From Gammaproteobacteria bacterium (GTDB lineage Bacteria; Gemmatimonadota; Gemmatimonadetes; Longimicrobiales; Gaopeijiaceae), in the NCBI GenBank assembly GCA_028819075.1, contig JAPPMM010000031.1, positions 1 to 64,000 of the forward strand: a stretch of DNA of 64,000 nucleotides. The letters run 5' to 3'. The notes beneath the pieces were generated by a model. The model had not been told where the DNA came from. It saw nothing but the letters and a program-made list of their open reading frames with translations, and ran no database searches. The position numbers and the translations under genes are program-made. Positions within the stretch are counted from its first letter, which is position 1. Each line of letters starts with the position of its first letter. Positions 36,065 through 46,909 of the stretch are shown here, in pieces.

Positions 36065-39000
36065 TCAGTTCGACGGACCGATGGGGCGGCCGGGCGTCCA
36101 GGGAGCGCCCGCGGCGGCCAGCGCCTCCTCCAGTTCGGCCAGCGCCCCCTCGATGATGCCCGCGAGGTCCTGCTCGACCGCGCCCAGGTCTCCCTCGGCG
36201 ATCTCGATGTTGCGCCGCTGGGTGGCGGTCGGGTTCTGGCGGGTCTGCCAGTGCCCGCCTTGGACGTTGCCCACCCGGTTGGCGACCGACGGCACGCTGG
36301 GCTCGTTGAGGGAGCCGCGCAGCTGGTCCCCCTGGAGCCGCAGGCGGATGCCGGCGAATTCCTGCTCGACTTCGTCGATGCGGCCGAACAGATCCGCTCC
36401 CGCGGCGGGCGTGCGCAGCAGGGCGGCGCGCATGTAGCCGATGCGCTCCGACTGGCGCCCGAGTTCGGAGCTGGCCACCCCGATGCGCCGCTGCAGTTCG
36501 CTCACGCGGTGCTGAAAGGCCGCCACCGCCACGAAGTCGGTGCCCGGAGGCGCGTTCGGCACCGGCTTCACCCGGAAGCTCTGCGCCCCGCCCACCTCCT
36601 CCACGCCTTCCGCCGTGACGAGCACCAGTTGCGCCGAGTAGTCGCCGGGAGGCGCCAGCGGCCCGGCCGGAGCGGACGCCCACGGCGGGACGAACGCCGG
36701 GGTGGTCAGGTTGATGGGGTTGGGTGCAGGTCTGCGCAGGTCCCAGGTGATGCGATGCAGTCCCGCACGCGCGGGGCCCTCGACCCAGCGCACCGGGTCG
36801 CCGCTCGCGTCCGACACGCGCACCAGCGCCCGCGGTCCGCTCTCGGCGGCTTCAGCGCGCAGCGTCTCGTATCCGGGGAAGGGCACGTCGGTGGCCAGTT
36901 CGCGCATCGCACGCTCCTCCTCCTCGCGCCGGTCCTCGGCCGTCGAAGGCACCTCCGAGAGGAAGTAGGTGAGCGTGGCCCCGAAGGGCGGGTTGGGCGC
37001 CGAGTAGGCGTCGGTCCCGAGCGTCGGGCGCCCGGGGGCCTGGTTGGGAACGCTGGGGATGTACCACCAGGCGTCCCGCACCGGCCACACGCCTGCGCCA
37101 CCCTCCGCGGCCAGCGCCCCACCCGCGATCTCGCGCAGCGCGGAATAGTCGTCCAGCACGTAGAAGCCCCGCCCGAACGTGGCGCCCACGACATCGCCGT
37201 CCCGCCGCTGCAGCTTGAGGTCCCGGAAAGAGATGGTGGGCGCGCCCGGAAGGCGGTGCCAGTTCTCGCCCCCGTTGGGGGAGAAGTAGAGCCCCCACTC
37301 CGCCCCGAGGAAGAGCAGGTCCTCGTTCTCGTGGTCCTGCTGGATCGCCCACGCGATGGTTCCGTCCTCCAGATCTCCGGAGATGGACGACCAGCTCTCG
37401 CCGTTGTCGTCGCTTCTGAAGATGTAGGGCGCGAAGTCGCCGATCTTGTGCGCGTCCGCGACCGCGAACACCGTCGCGGCATCGTGCTGGCTGGCCTCGA
37501 CATCGTTGATGAAGGAGCGCTCGGGGACCCCCGGAAGCTCCGCGGTCCGGCTCCAGTTGCCGCCCCCGTCCGGACTGAAGTGGATCAGCCCGTCGTCGGT
37601 GCCGACGTACAGGGCATCCTCCTGGACCGGGCTCTCGCTGATGGAAGTGATGGTGGCGTACATCGACATCGCGCCGTTGTCATGGAGCGCGTCGAGTTCC
37701 CACACCCGGCCCATGAAGGGCAGCTCGTAGCGATTGGTGTTGGTGGTCAGGTCGCCGCTGATCGCCGTCCACGAGTCGCCCCGGTCCTCGCTTCTCCAGA
37801 CCTGTTGCGACGCGAAGTACAGCCGGTTCGTGGAGTGCGGGCTCACCAGAATCGGGGAATCCCAGTTCCAGCGCTCGGGCGGATCCCCGACTTCGGGCTG
37901 GGGCTGGATCTGGATGGCCTCTTCGCTCCGGCGATCGACGCGGTACAGGTTCCCCACCTGCGTCATCAGGTAGAGGATGTCCGGGTCCGAGGGATCGAAC
38001 TGCACCCCGTAGCCGTCGGCTCCCATCGGGAAATACCAGTCGGAGTTGCGCACGCCTTCAACGGTGGTGGTGCGCGAGGGCCCCCACAGCGTTCCCAGGT
38101 CCTGCGCCCCGCCCAGGATCTCGGAAAAGGGCTCGCGGTTGGAGACGGCGACCTTGTAGAACTGCGAGATGGGCATGTTGGGGAAGTGGCGCCAGGTCTC
38201 CCCTTCGTCGAAGGTCTCGTAGAGCCCGGCGTCCGTCCCCGCCAGCATGTGCCGGGTGTCCTCGGGGTCGAACCACAGGGCGTGGTTGTCTGAGTGCTTC
38301 TGGCGGCCGTCTCCCAGGGTCGCGAAGGTGGCTCCGCCGTCGCGCGTGATCTGGTAGAACACGTCCATCTGGATCACCAGGTCCGCATCCGTCGGCGAGG
38401 CTTCGATTTCCTGGTAGTAGTGCGGTCCGGTACCCCCGGAGATGTAGGAGTTGCGCTTCTCCCAGCTCTCGCCCTGGTCGGTGGAGCGGTAGAAGCCGCG
38501 CTCTTCGTCGTTTGCTTCGATGGTCGCATAGACGATGTCGGGGTCGGCCGGCGTGACCGCGAGCCCGATCTTGCCCATGTCGCCGGAGGGAAGGCCGCGC
38601 GTCACCTCGCGCCAGCTCTCGCCCCCGTCGGTTGACTTGTGGATGCCCGACGACGGGCCGCCCGCCATGTAGCCCCACACGTGGCGCCGGCGCTGGAAGG
38701 CCGCGGCGTACACCACGTCCGGGTTGCCGGGTGCGAACTCGATGTCGGTGACGCCGGTGTGTTCGTCGAGGGCGAGGACCTGCTGCCAACTGTTGCCGCC
38801 ATCGGTGGTCCGGTAGACGCCGCGCTCGCCGCCGGCCGACCAGAGCGGTCCCTCCGCGGCGACCAGCACGGTGTTCCCGTCGTCGGGGTGAATGAGGATC
38901 TTGCCGATGTGCTCGCTGTCCGCGAGTCCCATCTGCTCCCAGCTGCCGCCCCCGTCACGGCTGCGGTAGACGCCCGAGCCCCACGCCACGTGGCGCCCGC

Positions 39001-39355
39001 TCACGTTCTCTCCGGTGCCCGCCCACACCACCTCCGGATTGGCGGGGTCGAGCGCCAGGTCGCCGATGGAGTAGGACGGCTGGTCGTCGAACACGGGCGT
39101 CCAGGTAACGCCCGCGTTGGTGGTCTTCCACACGCCGCCCGAACCGACCGCCACATACCACACGGACGGGTCGGCGGGGTTCACTTCGATGTCGGCGATG
39201 CGGCCCCCGGCAACCGCCGGGCCGATCTCCCGTAGAGTCAGATCGGAAAGCGCGTCCGCGACGGAGACCTGGGCGCGTCCCGGCAGGGGGAGTGCGCAGG
39301 TCAGTAGCGCGAAGGCGGTGAGCGGGCGTCGGACGGATCGGGCAATGGCGGGCAT
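36065..39355 (-). CDS. Secreted Asp-box (sortilin/VPS10-like) propeller protein
   Basis: This 1096-residue exported protein has a signal peptide (TAFALLTCALPLPGRAQ). About ten Asp-box repeats of the S/T-x-D-x-G-x-x-W type follow (SRDGGGSWE, TTDGGNSWQ, STDGGESWR, STDQGESWE, TFDEGETWR, SEDRGDSWT, SPDGGGNWS, SDDNGESWS), the hallmark of sialidase- and sortilin-like beta-propellers; they probably form two propellers. The last 350 residues hold a beta-sandwich-like part (RITWDLRRPAPNP) and a helical C-terminus (LQRRIGVASSELGRQ). No sialidase catalytic arginine triad is evident, so binding or an unknown hydrolysis is more likely. I chose the ATG at 39355 by its signal peptide, since the frame is open far upstream opposite nfeD. 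Confidence 0.85.
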   Translation of the reverse strand: MPAIARSVRRPLTAFALLTCALPLPGRAQVSVADALSDLTLREIGPAVAGGRIADIEVNPADPSVWYVAVGSGGVWKTTNAGVTWTPVFDDQPSYSIGDLALDPANPEVVWAGTGENVSGRHVAWGSGVYRSRDGGGSWEQMGLADSEHIGKILIHPDDGNTVLVAAEGPLWSAGGERGVYRTTDGGNSWQQVLALDEHTGVTDIEFAPGNPDVVYAAAFQRRRHVWGYMAGGPSSGIHKSTDGGESWREVTRGLPSGDMGKIGLAVTPADPDIVYATIEANDEERGFYRSTDQGESWEKRNSYISGGTGPHYYQEIEASPTDADLVIQMDVFYQITRDGGATFATLGDGRQKHSDNHALWFDPEDTRHMLAGTDAGLYETFDEGETWRHFPNMPISQFYKVAVSNREPFSEILGGAQDLGTLWGPSRTTTVEGVRNSDWYFPMGADGYGVQFDPSDPDILYLMTQVGNLYRVDRRSEEAIQIQPQPEVGDPPERWNWDSPILVSPHSTNRLYFASQQVWRSEDRGDSWTAISGDLTTNTNRYELPFMGRVWELDALHDNGAMSMYATITSISESPVQEDALYVGTDDGLIHFSPDGGGNWSRTAELPGVPERSFINDVEASQHDAATVFAVADAHKIGDFAPYIFRSDDNGESWSSISGDLEDGTIAWAIQQDHENEDLLFLGAEWGLYFSPNGGENWHRLPGAPTISFRDLKLQRRDGDVVGATFGRGFYVLDDYSALREIAGGALAAEGGAGVWPVRDAWWYIPSVPNQAPGRPTLGTDAYSAPNPPFGATLTYFLSEVPSTAEDRREEEERAMRELATDVPFPGYETLRAEAAESGPRALVRVSDASGDPVRWVEGPARAGLHRITWDLRRPAPNPINLTTPAFVPPWASAPAGPLAPPGDYSAQLVLVTAEGVEEVGGAQSFRVKPVPNAPPGTDFVAVAAFQHRVSELQRRIGVASSELGRQSERIGYMRAALLRTPAAGADLFGRIDEVEQEFAGIRLRLQGDQLRGSLNEPSVPSVANRVGNVQGGHWQTRQNPTATQRRNIEIAEGDLGAVEQDLAGIIEGALAELEEALAAAGAPWTPGRPIGPSN

Positions 39356-39629
39356 GGCTGATATCGTGAGCGTAAGGAATCGGGATGTCGGCAAGGACAA
39401 CGGGAGCAGCGACCGGAAGAGGCGCTGCCGGCCACGACCGGGGATTCGCAACACCCGGCACCATGCCGGAGCCGGGTCCGGCGGGCAAGTGCCGGCTCTC
39501 GCGGTGCACGCGCGGATTCGTCCATGGGCTGCTAGCTTTCCGGAACGGCGCGCGGGCACCGGGGAATTACAGGAGACCGTGGAGGAGCGCCGTATTCGCA
39601 GGCCAGCAATCGGAGGAGGGCCGACACTG

Positions 39630-41012
39630 GTGAAGACGTCAATGCGTGTCATGGCCGGCGGGATCTTCGTCGCCGCCGGGGCGAGTCTGGGATTCGTCGG
39701 CGAGGTCCCGCAGGAGCCCGGTGGCCGCGCGCCGGTGGTGGTTGTGCCCGTCACCGGCGTGATCGAGCTCGGTCTGGCGCCGTCCATCGAGCGGGCCATC
39801 CGCGAAGCGGAGGAGGAAGGCGCCGCGGCGCTGGTGCTGGACATCGACACTCCCGGAGGTCGCGTGGACGCCGCCGAACGCATCGGCGACGCCATCGCGG
39901 ACGCCGGCATTCCGGTGTACGCGTACGTAAACCGCCGGGCCCTGTCCGCCGGCGCGCTGATCTCCCTCGCCACCGACGGGATCCTCATGCGTCCCGGATC
40001 GGTGATCGGCGCCGCGACCCCGGTGGACGGCTCTGGAGAGAGGGCCAGCGAGAAGATCGTCTCGGCGATGCGGAGCGAGATGCGCGCGCTGGCCGAGGCC
40101 GCGGAACTCGATCCGGCGGTCGCCGAGGCCATGGTCGACGAAGCCATCGCCATTCCCGGCGTGGTGGAGGAGGGGCAGCTGCTCACGCTGACGACCGAGG
40201 AGGCCGTCGCCATCGGCTACGCGCGCGCGGTCGACGACCTCGATGCGGTGCTCGAGGTCGCGGGCGCAGCCCAGGCCCCAATCCGCAGGCACGAGATCAA
40301 CTGGTCCGAGCGCCTGGTGCGCTTCCTCTCCCACCCGACCGTCGCCCCGTTCCTGCTCTCCCTGGGGTTCCTGGGGATCATCATCGAAATCCGCACCCCC
40401 GGGCTCGGCGCCCCTGGGTTGGTCGGGGTCCTCTGCCTGTCGGCGTACTTCGGCTCGCACGTCATCGTCGGGCTGGCCGCCTGGACCGATCTTCTCCTCG
40501 TGGGAGGCGGCGTCGGGCTCCTCGCGGTGGAGGCCCTCCTGATTCCCGGGTTCGGCATCCTCGGCGTGCTCGGCATCGCCGCCATTGTGGGCGGCGTGTT
40601 CATGAGCATGCTCGGCGGTTTGCCCACGGCTGCCGACTTCTCGCAGGCAAGCACCGTGGTCTCGCTCAGCCTGGTCATCATCCTGGTAACTTCCTGGGCC
40701 CTGCTGCGACGGCTCCCGCGCAGCCGCCACATCGCGCGCTCCGGCCTCCTGCTCCAGGATGCCACCGACCGCGAGCACGGCTTCGAGTCCGCAGAGCGGC
40801 GGGAGGATCTGGTGGGGTCCGAGGGCGTGGCCCTCACCGATCTGCGCCCCGCCGGGACCGGCCAGTTCGGCGACGAGCGGGTGGATGTCGTCGCCGACTC
40901 GGAGTTCATCTCCGAGGGAGACGCCATCCGGGTGCTGAGCGCCGAAGGCTATCGGTGCGTGGTCAGACCCGTGAAGAAGAGATCCTCGTCCGCCGAGCAG
41001 CGCGAATCCTGA
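39630..41012 (+). CDS. nfeD: NfeD-family membrane serine protease
   Basis: This 460-residue protein is a long NfeD (1510-N type) that pairs with flotillin/stomatin partners. The N-terminal ClpP-like domain has LVLDIDTPGGRVDAAERI, the nucleophile S106 in RALSAGALISLATDG and the general-base K142 in ASEKIVSAM. Four or more membrane helices follow (LSLGFLGIIIEI, LVGVLCLSAYFGSHVIVGLA, GILGVLGIAAIVGGVFMSM, VVSLSLVIILVTSWALL), and a C-terminal OB-fold domain (GSEGVALTDLRPAGTGQFG). The GTG at 39630 follows a GGAGGAGGG box. The floA gene begins 38 bases downstream, the standard pairing. Confidence 0.92.
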   Translation: MKTSMRVMAGGIFVAAGASLGFVGEVPQEPGGRAPVVVVPVTGVIELGLAPSIERAIREAEEEGAAALVLDIDTPGGRVDAAERIGDAIADAGIPVYAYVNRRALSAGALISLATDGILMRPGSVIGAATPVDGSGERASEKIVSAMRSEMRALAEAAELDPAVAEAMVDEAIAIPGVVEEGQLLTLTTEEAVAIGYARAVDDLDAVLEVAGAAQAPIRRHEINWSERLVRFLSHPTVAPFLLSLGFLGIIIEIRTPGLGAPGLVGVLCLSAYFGSHVIVGLAAWTDLLLVGGGVGLLAVEALLIPGFGILGVLGIAAIVGGVFMSMLGGLPTAADFSQASTVVSLSLVIILVTSWALLRRLPRSRHIARSGLLLQDATDREHGFESAERREDLVGSEGVALTDLRPAGTGQFGDERVDVVADSEFISEGDAIRVLSAEGYRCVVRPVKKRSSSAEQRES

Positions 41013-41050
41013 AACTCAAACCTCCCCTGTTCCCACACGGATGACATTCC

Positions 41051-42037
41051 ATGGAAGCCATCGCCGCTCTGTTTTTCCCCGTACTGATCATCGTTCTGAT
41101 CCTCATGGTGCTGTGGGCTGTGCCCGTGCGCCTGTGGATCGAGGCCATCTCCGCCGGCGTGCGGCTGGGCATCACCTACCTCATCGGCATGCGCCTGCGC
41201 AAGGTGCCCCCGCCCGCAGTGGTGCGGCCCCTCATCTGGGCCACCAAGGCCGGGCTCTTCATCCGCATCGCGGACCTCGAGGCGCACTACCTCGCCGGCG
41301 GGCGGGTGGACCGAGTGGTGACGGCGCTCATCAGCGCCGACAAGGCGAACATCGAACTGTCGTTCAACCAGGCCGCGGCGATCGACCTGGCGGGCCGTGA
41401 CGTCTTCGAGGCGGTTCAGGTCTCGGTGAACCCCAAGGTCATCACCACGCCCCGGGTGGCGGCTATGGCGCGCGACGGCATCCAATTGATCGCGGTCGCG
41501 CGCGTGACCGTGCGCGCCAACATCAACCGCCTGGTCGGGGGTGCGGGCGAGGAGACCATCGTTGCTCGTGTCGGCGAAGGCATCGTCTCCAGCATCGGTT
41601 CTTCGGACACGCACCAGGCGGTGCTCGAGAACCCGGACAGCATCTCCAAGGCGGTGCTGGCCAAGGGGCTCGACTCCGGGACCGCCTTCGAGATCCTCTC
41701 CATCGACATCGCGGACGTCGACGTGGGCAAGAACATCGGCGCCGAGCTGCAGACCGACCAGGCAGAGGCCGACAAGCGCGTTGCCCAGGCGCGGGCGGAG
41801 GAGCGGCGCGCAATGGCGGTCGCTTCCGAGCAGGAGAACGTCGCCAAGGTGCAGGAGATGCGCGCCAACCTGGTGGAGGCCGAGGCCCAGGTGCCGCTGG
41901 CCATGGCGGACGCCTTCCGGGACGGCAACCTTGGAGTGATGGATTACATCCGGTACCGTAACGTGCAGGCGGACACCGCGATGCGGAACTCCATCGCAGG
42001 CGAGGACGAGTCCTCGTCGGGCGAGCCCCTGGCGTAG
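41051..42037 (+). CDS. floA: Flotillin-like protein FloA
   Basis: This 328-residue membrane-associated protein organises membrane microdomains and probably scaffolds NfeD substrates. It has an N-terminal membrane hairpin ([20 protein letters not shown]), the PHB/SPFH domain ([41 protein letters not shown]) and an alanine/glutamate-rich coiled-coil segment ([18 protein letters not shown]). It ends in [20 protein letters not shown], typical of FloA. It is co-oriented with nfeD and followed after 15 bases by a small anchored protein. Confidence 0.95.
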   Translation: MEAIAALFFPVLIIVLILMVLWAVPVRLWIEAISAGVRLGITYLIGMRLRKVPPPAVVRPLIWATKAGLFIRIADLEAHYLAGGRVDRVVTALISADKANIELSFNQAAAIDLAGRDVFEAVQVSVNPKVITTPRVAAMARDGIQLIAVARVTVRANINRLVGGAGEETIVARVGEGIVSSIGSSDTHQAVLENPDSISKAVLAKGLDSGTAFEILSIDIADVDVGKNIGAELQTDQAEADKRVAQARAEERRAMAVASEQENVAKVQEMRANLVEAEAQVPLAMADAFRDGNLGVMDYIRYRNVQADTAMRNSIAGEDESSSGEPLA

Positions 42038-42052
42038 AGAGACGGGCGGCGG

Positions 42053-42841
42053 ATGAGCACCGGCCTTCTTCTCTTCCTGATCTTCATGGCGCTGTCCATC
42101 ATCGACAGCGTCGCGCGGGCGCGCCGCAGCCAGCAGCAGAAACAGGTGCTTCCCCCGGAAGACGAGGGCGATGAGGAGTGGCGTGCGGAGCCGTCGTCGG
42201 CTCAGGCGGAGGGCGGCGAGACACGGAGGAAGGAGCCGGCCGAAGCGCTGGGCGAGCTTGTGGGCCTGGAGAAGCTCATGGGCCCGGGATACCTCGAGAA
42301 GCTGATGGGGCCCGGTATTACGGGTGTAATACAGGATGAGGAGGACATCCCGGAAGAACCTGCGGAAGTGCCGCCGTCGAGGTCGGATGAGCGGCGGCGG
42401 CCCTCGCTGGACCGCGACGAGCGCAGGACGATCGCGCGCGAGCGGCGGACCTCGGACCAGGAGCGCCGGAGGTCCGAGGCCGAAAGGCGAGCGCGGGTCG
42501 ACCGGGCGCCGGACACCGCCAAGGGACGGCGGCCGCGCGTTGAACGGGAACCCTCTGAACGCGACCGTCGCCTGTCCAGACGGGACGAGAGCAGAGGTCG
42601 CCCGGCCCGCGCGCCCCGTGAGGCAGTGCCCCTGCGGGACTCGGCCGCGGGGGAACGGCGTCGCCTCCAGCCAGCCGCCGCCGCGCCGGGCACCGGACGC
42701 GGCAGACGTCCGCGCACCCGCATCTACAGGGAACTCTTCGGGACCGGCGGCCGCGATTCGCTGCGGCGGGCGTTCGTGCTCAAGGAGATCCTGGACGCTC
42801 CTTCCTCGGAACGTCCGGCGGATCGTCGCGAGACGAGCTAG
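42053..42841 (+). CDS. Membrane-anchored, highly charged hypothetical protein
   Basis: This 262-residue protein begins with one hydrophobic helix (STGLLLFLIFMALSIIDSVAR). The rest is very rich in arginine, glutamate and aspartate and probably disordered, with internal near-repeats (LEKLMGPGYLEKLMGPGITG near residues 75-95 and many RRxSERDRR-like stretches at 120-200). The short C-terminal block TRIYRELFGTGGRDSLRRAF looks folded. No family is recognised. Position directly after nfeD-floA and the single anchor suggest a partner of that membrane complex, as small third genes often occur there; this is inference. Confidence 0.6.
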   Translation: MSTGLLLFLIFMALSIIDSVARARRSQQQKQVLPPEDEGDEEWRAEPSSAQAEGGETRRKEPAEALGELVGLEKLMGPGYLEKLMGPGITGVIQDEEDIPEEPAEVPPSRSDERRRPSLDRDERRTIARERRTSDQERRRSEAERRARVDRAPDTAKGRRPRVEREPSERDRRLSRRDESRGRPARAPREAVPLRDSAAGERRRLQPAAAAPGTGRGRRPRTRIYRELFGTGGRDSLRRAFVLKEILDAPSSERPADRRETS

Positions 42842-42859
42842 CTTGGCTTAGCTAAAGCT
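42838..42859. terminator. Weak hairpin between convergent genes
   Basis: AGCTT (42840-42844) and AAGCT (42855-42859) can pair around TTAGCTAA-containing sequence, just past the stop of the charged protein and before the end of aconitase. The first 11 bases (CTAGCTTGGCT) are the exact reverse complement of 4247-4257 in the other convergent hairpin. There is no T-tract. Confidence 0.3.
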
Positions 42860-42861
42860 GG

Positions 42862-45618
<2,757 letters not shown>

Positions 45619-45774
45619 GTATCTGTCCCTGGGTCTTGGAAGCCGGCGCACCGTCGCGCAAGGCGACGCGATTCGTCTGCTCCAAGATAACATCCCGCAG
45701 TTCCGCGCTACATTGAAGGATCTTCCTTCGCCTGTGGACCCCATGCGCCAACTCGTCCTCGAGCGCCACGACCA

Positions 45775-46452
45775 ATGACTGATTCCGAGCTTGCCCGCGC
45801 AGCGGCGGTTCGTCGTGGTCATCGGCCTGCGCCCCCTGGGACCGACCACCTCGTCTACGCGGTTCCCGACCTGGTCGCCGGAGTGAGTGACCTCAAGGCG
45901 CGTCTCGGCGCACGGCAGACGCCCGGCGGCAGCCACCCGGGACTCGGAACCCGCAACTCCCTGCTGCGCATCGGCGACCGCGTCTACCTGGAGGTCGTGG
46001 GTCCGGACCCGGAGCAACCGGCCCCGCCCGGCGGCCTCTGGTTCACCGGCGGCCCGGCGCCGCTGCCGGCGCTGGTCACGTGGGCGGTCCGTTCCGCCGA
46101 TCTTGACGGCCTGGCCGCCGGCCCGTGCGGCCACCTCCTGGGTCCCGTGCGGTCCATGTCCCGCACCAGGCCCGGCGGCGAACGCATCGCCTGGACGCTC
46201 ACGATGCCCGGAAGGCCGCTTCCCCGGCAGGGCATCATCCCCTTCTTCATCGACTGGGGCGACACCCCGCATCCCTGCTTCGACCTCCCCGACCGGGGAG
46301 TACGCCTCGTCCGGCTGATTGGGCGCCATCCCGATCCGGATTTGGTGCGCGGCGAGTTGGATCGGCTCGGTGTCGAGCTCGCGGTGGCTGCGGGGCGGCC
46401 GGGGCTGGTTGCCGTGCTCGAGACGCCGGCCGGCGACCGGATCATACTCTGA
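45775..46452 (+). CDS. Glyoxalase-like (VOC superfamily) protein
   Basis: This 225-residue protein matches the glyoxalase-like domain family: GTDHLVYAVPDLVAGVSDLKARLG at the start, then GTRNSLLRIGDRVYLEVVGPD and IIPFFIDWGDTPHPCFDLP. The histidine in TDHLVYA and the glutamate in YLEVVG are the usual metal-ligand positions. Substrate unknown. It is divergent from aconitase across 156 bases and stands alone. Confidence 0.82.
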   Translation: MTDSELARAAAVRRGHRPAPPGTDHLVYAVPDLVAGVSDLKARLGARQTPGGSHPGLGTRNSLLRIGDRVYLEVVGPDPEQPAPPGGLWFTGGPAPLPALVTWAVRSADLDGLAAGPCGHLLGPVRSMSRTRPGGERIAWTLTMPGRPLPRQGIIPFFIDWGDTPHPCFDLPDRGVRLVRLIGRHPDPDLVRGELDRLGVELAVAAGRPGLVAVLETPAGDRIIL

Positions 46453-46909
46453 CGCCCGCGCTGCCCGGCGTGCCACCCACCAAGCGTCCGGTCGGAACGG
46501 AGTGGTCCAGCGCAACGCTCTGACGCTTCCCCGCTTCAGCCTCCCTCTTCGATTTGGCCTACCCGTCAAGCCTGGCCTCTTTTCCGACCGCGCCCCGCCT
46601 GGTCGGCTACCTGGATAGTCGCGGTATTATCACGATAATATACCGTAAATATCATACGACAACGTAGCCCGGCTCGCCCCTTACGGCCTCCTCCGGTTGG
46701 CAAGACACCGCTTTCGCCCTTGCGCTCAGGCGCATAGATACCCTTTTTGTCGAGAGCATGATGCGCAGAAATCGCGATATCATCGTGGATAGACGACAAA
46801 CCGGGGTCGTATTATCACGATTCTGCCTGAGGGAAACAGCGGTTCCTGCCGTGACACGATGTCACACATCGTGGCGAGAGAGACCTTCCGCTTCCGGAGC
46901 CCGCCGACG
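46453..46909 (+). promoter_or_regulatory. AT-rich, repeat-bearing leader upstream of the M60-like lipoprotein
   Basis: This 457-base region has no credible gene. TATTATC-AC-GATAATA (46625-46640) is a perfect inverted repeat, and its first 12 bases, TATTATCACGAT, recur exactly at 46810-46821. Near the downstream gene, GTGACA-CGA-TGTCAC (46851-46865) overlaps CACGATG-TCACA-CATCGTG (46855-46873), two nested perfect palindromes. The AT-rich stretches stand out against the high-GC surroundings. The arrangement suggests control of the lipoprotein gene by one or two dimeric regulators. Confidence 0.5.

Noticed and set aside
39356-40213. Upstream extension of the Asp-box gene frame on the minus strand
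   Set aside because: The frame stays open opposite nfeD, but a clean signal peptide starts at 39355, and the sequence beyond it is low-complexity and antisense to a well-supported gene.
45619-46569. Extra 317 codons in front of aconitase
   Set aside because: They lie antisense to the glyoxalase-like gene, and the GTG at 45618 already gives the normal aconitase length.
46859-46909. Start of the M60-like lipoprotein at the ATG at 46859
   Set aside because: It has no ribosome-binding site, lies inside two palindromes and would make the pre-signal region too long.
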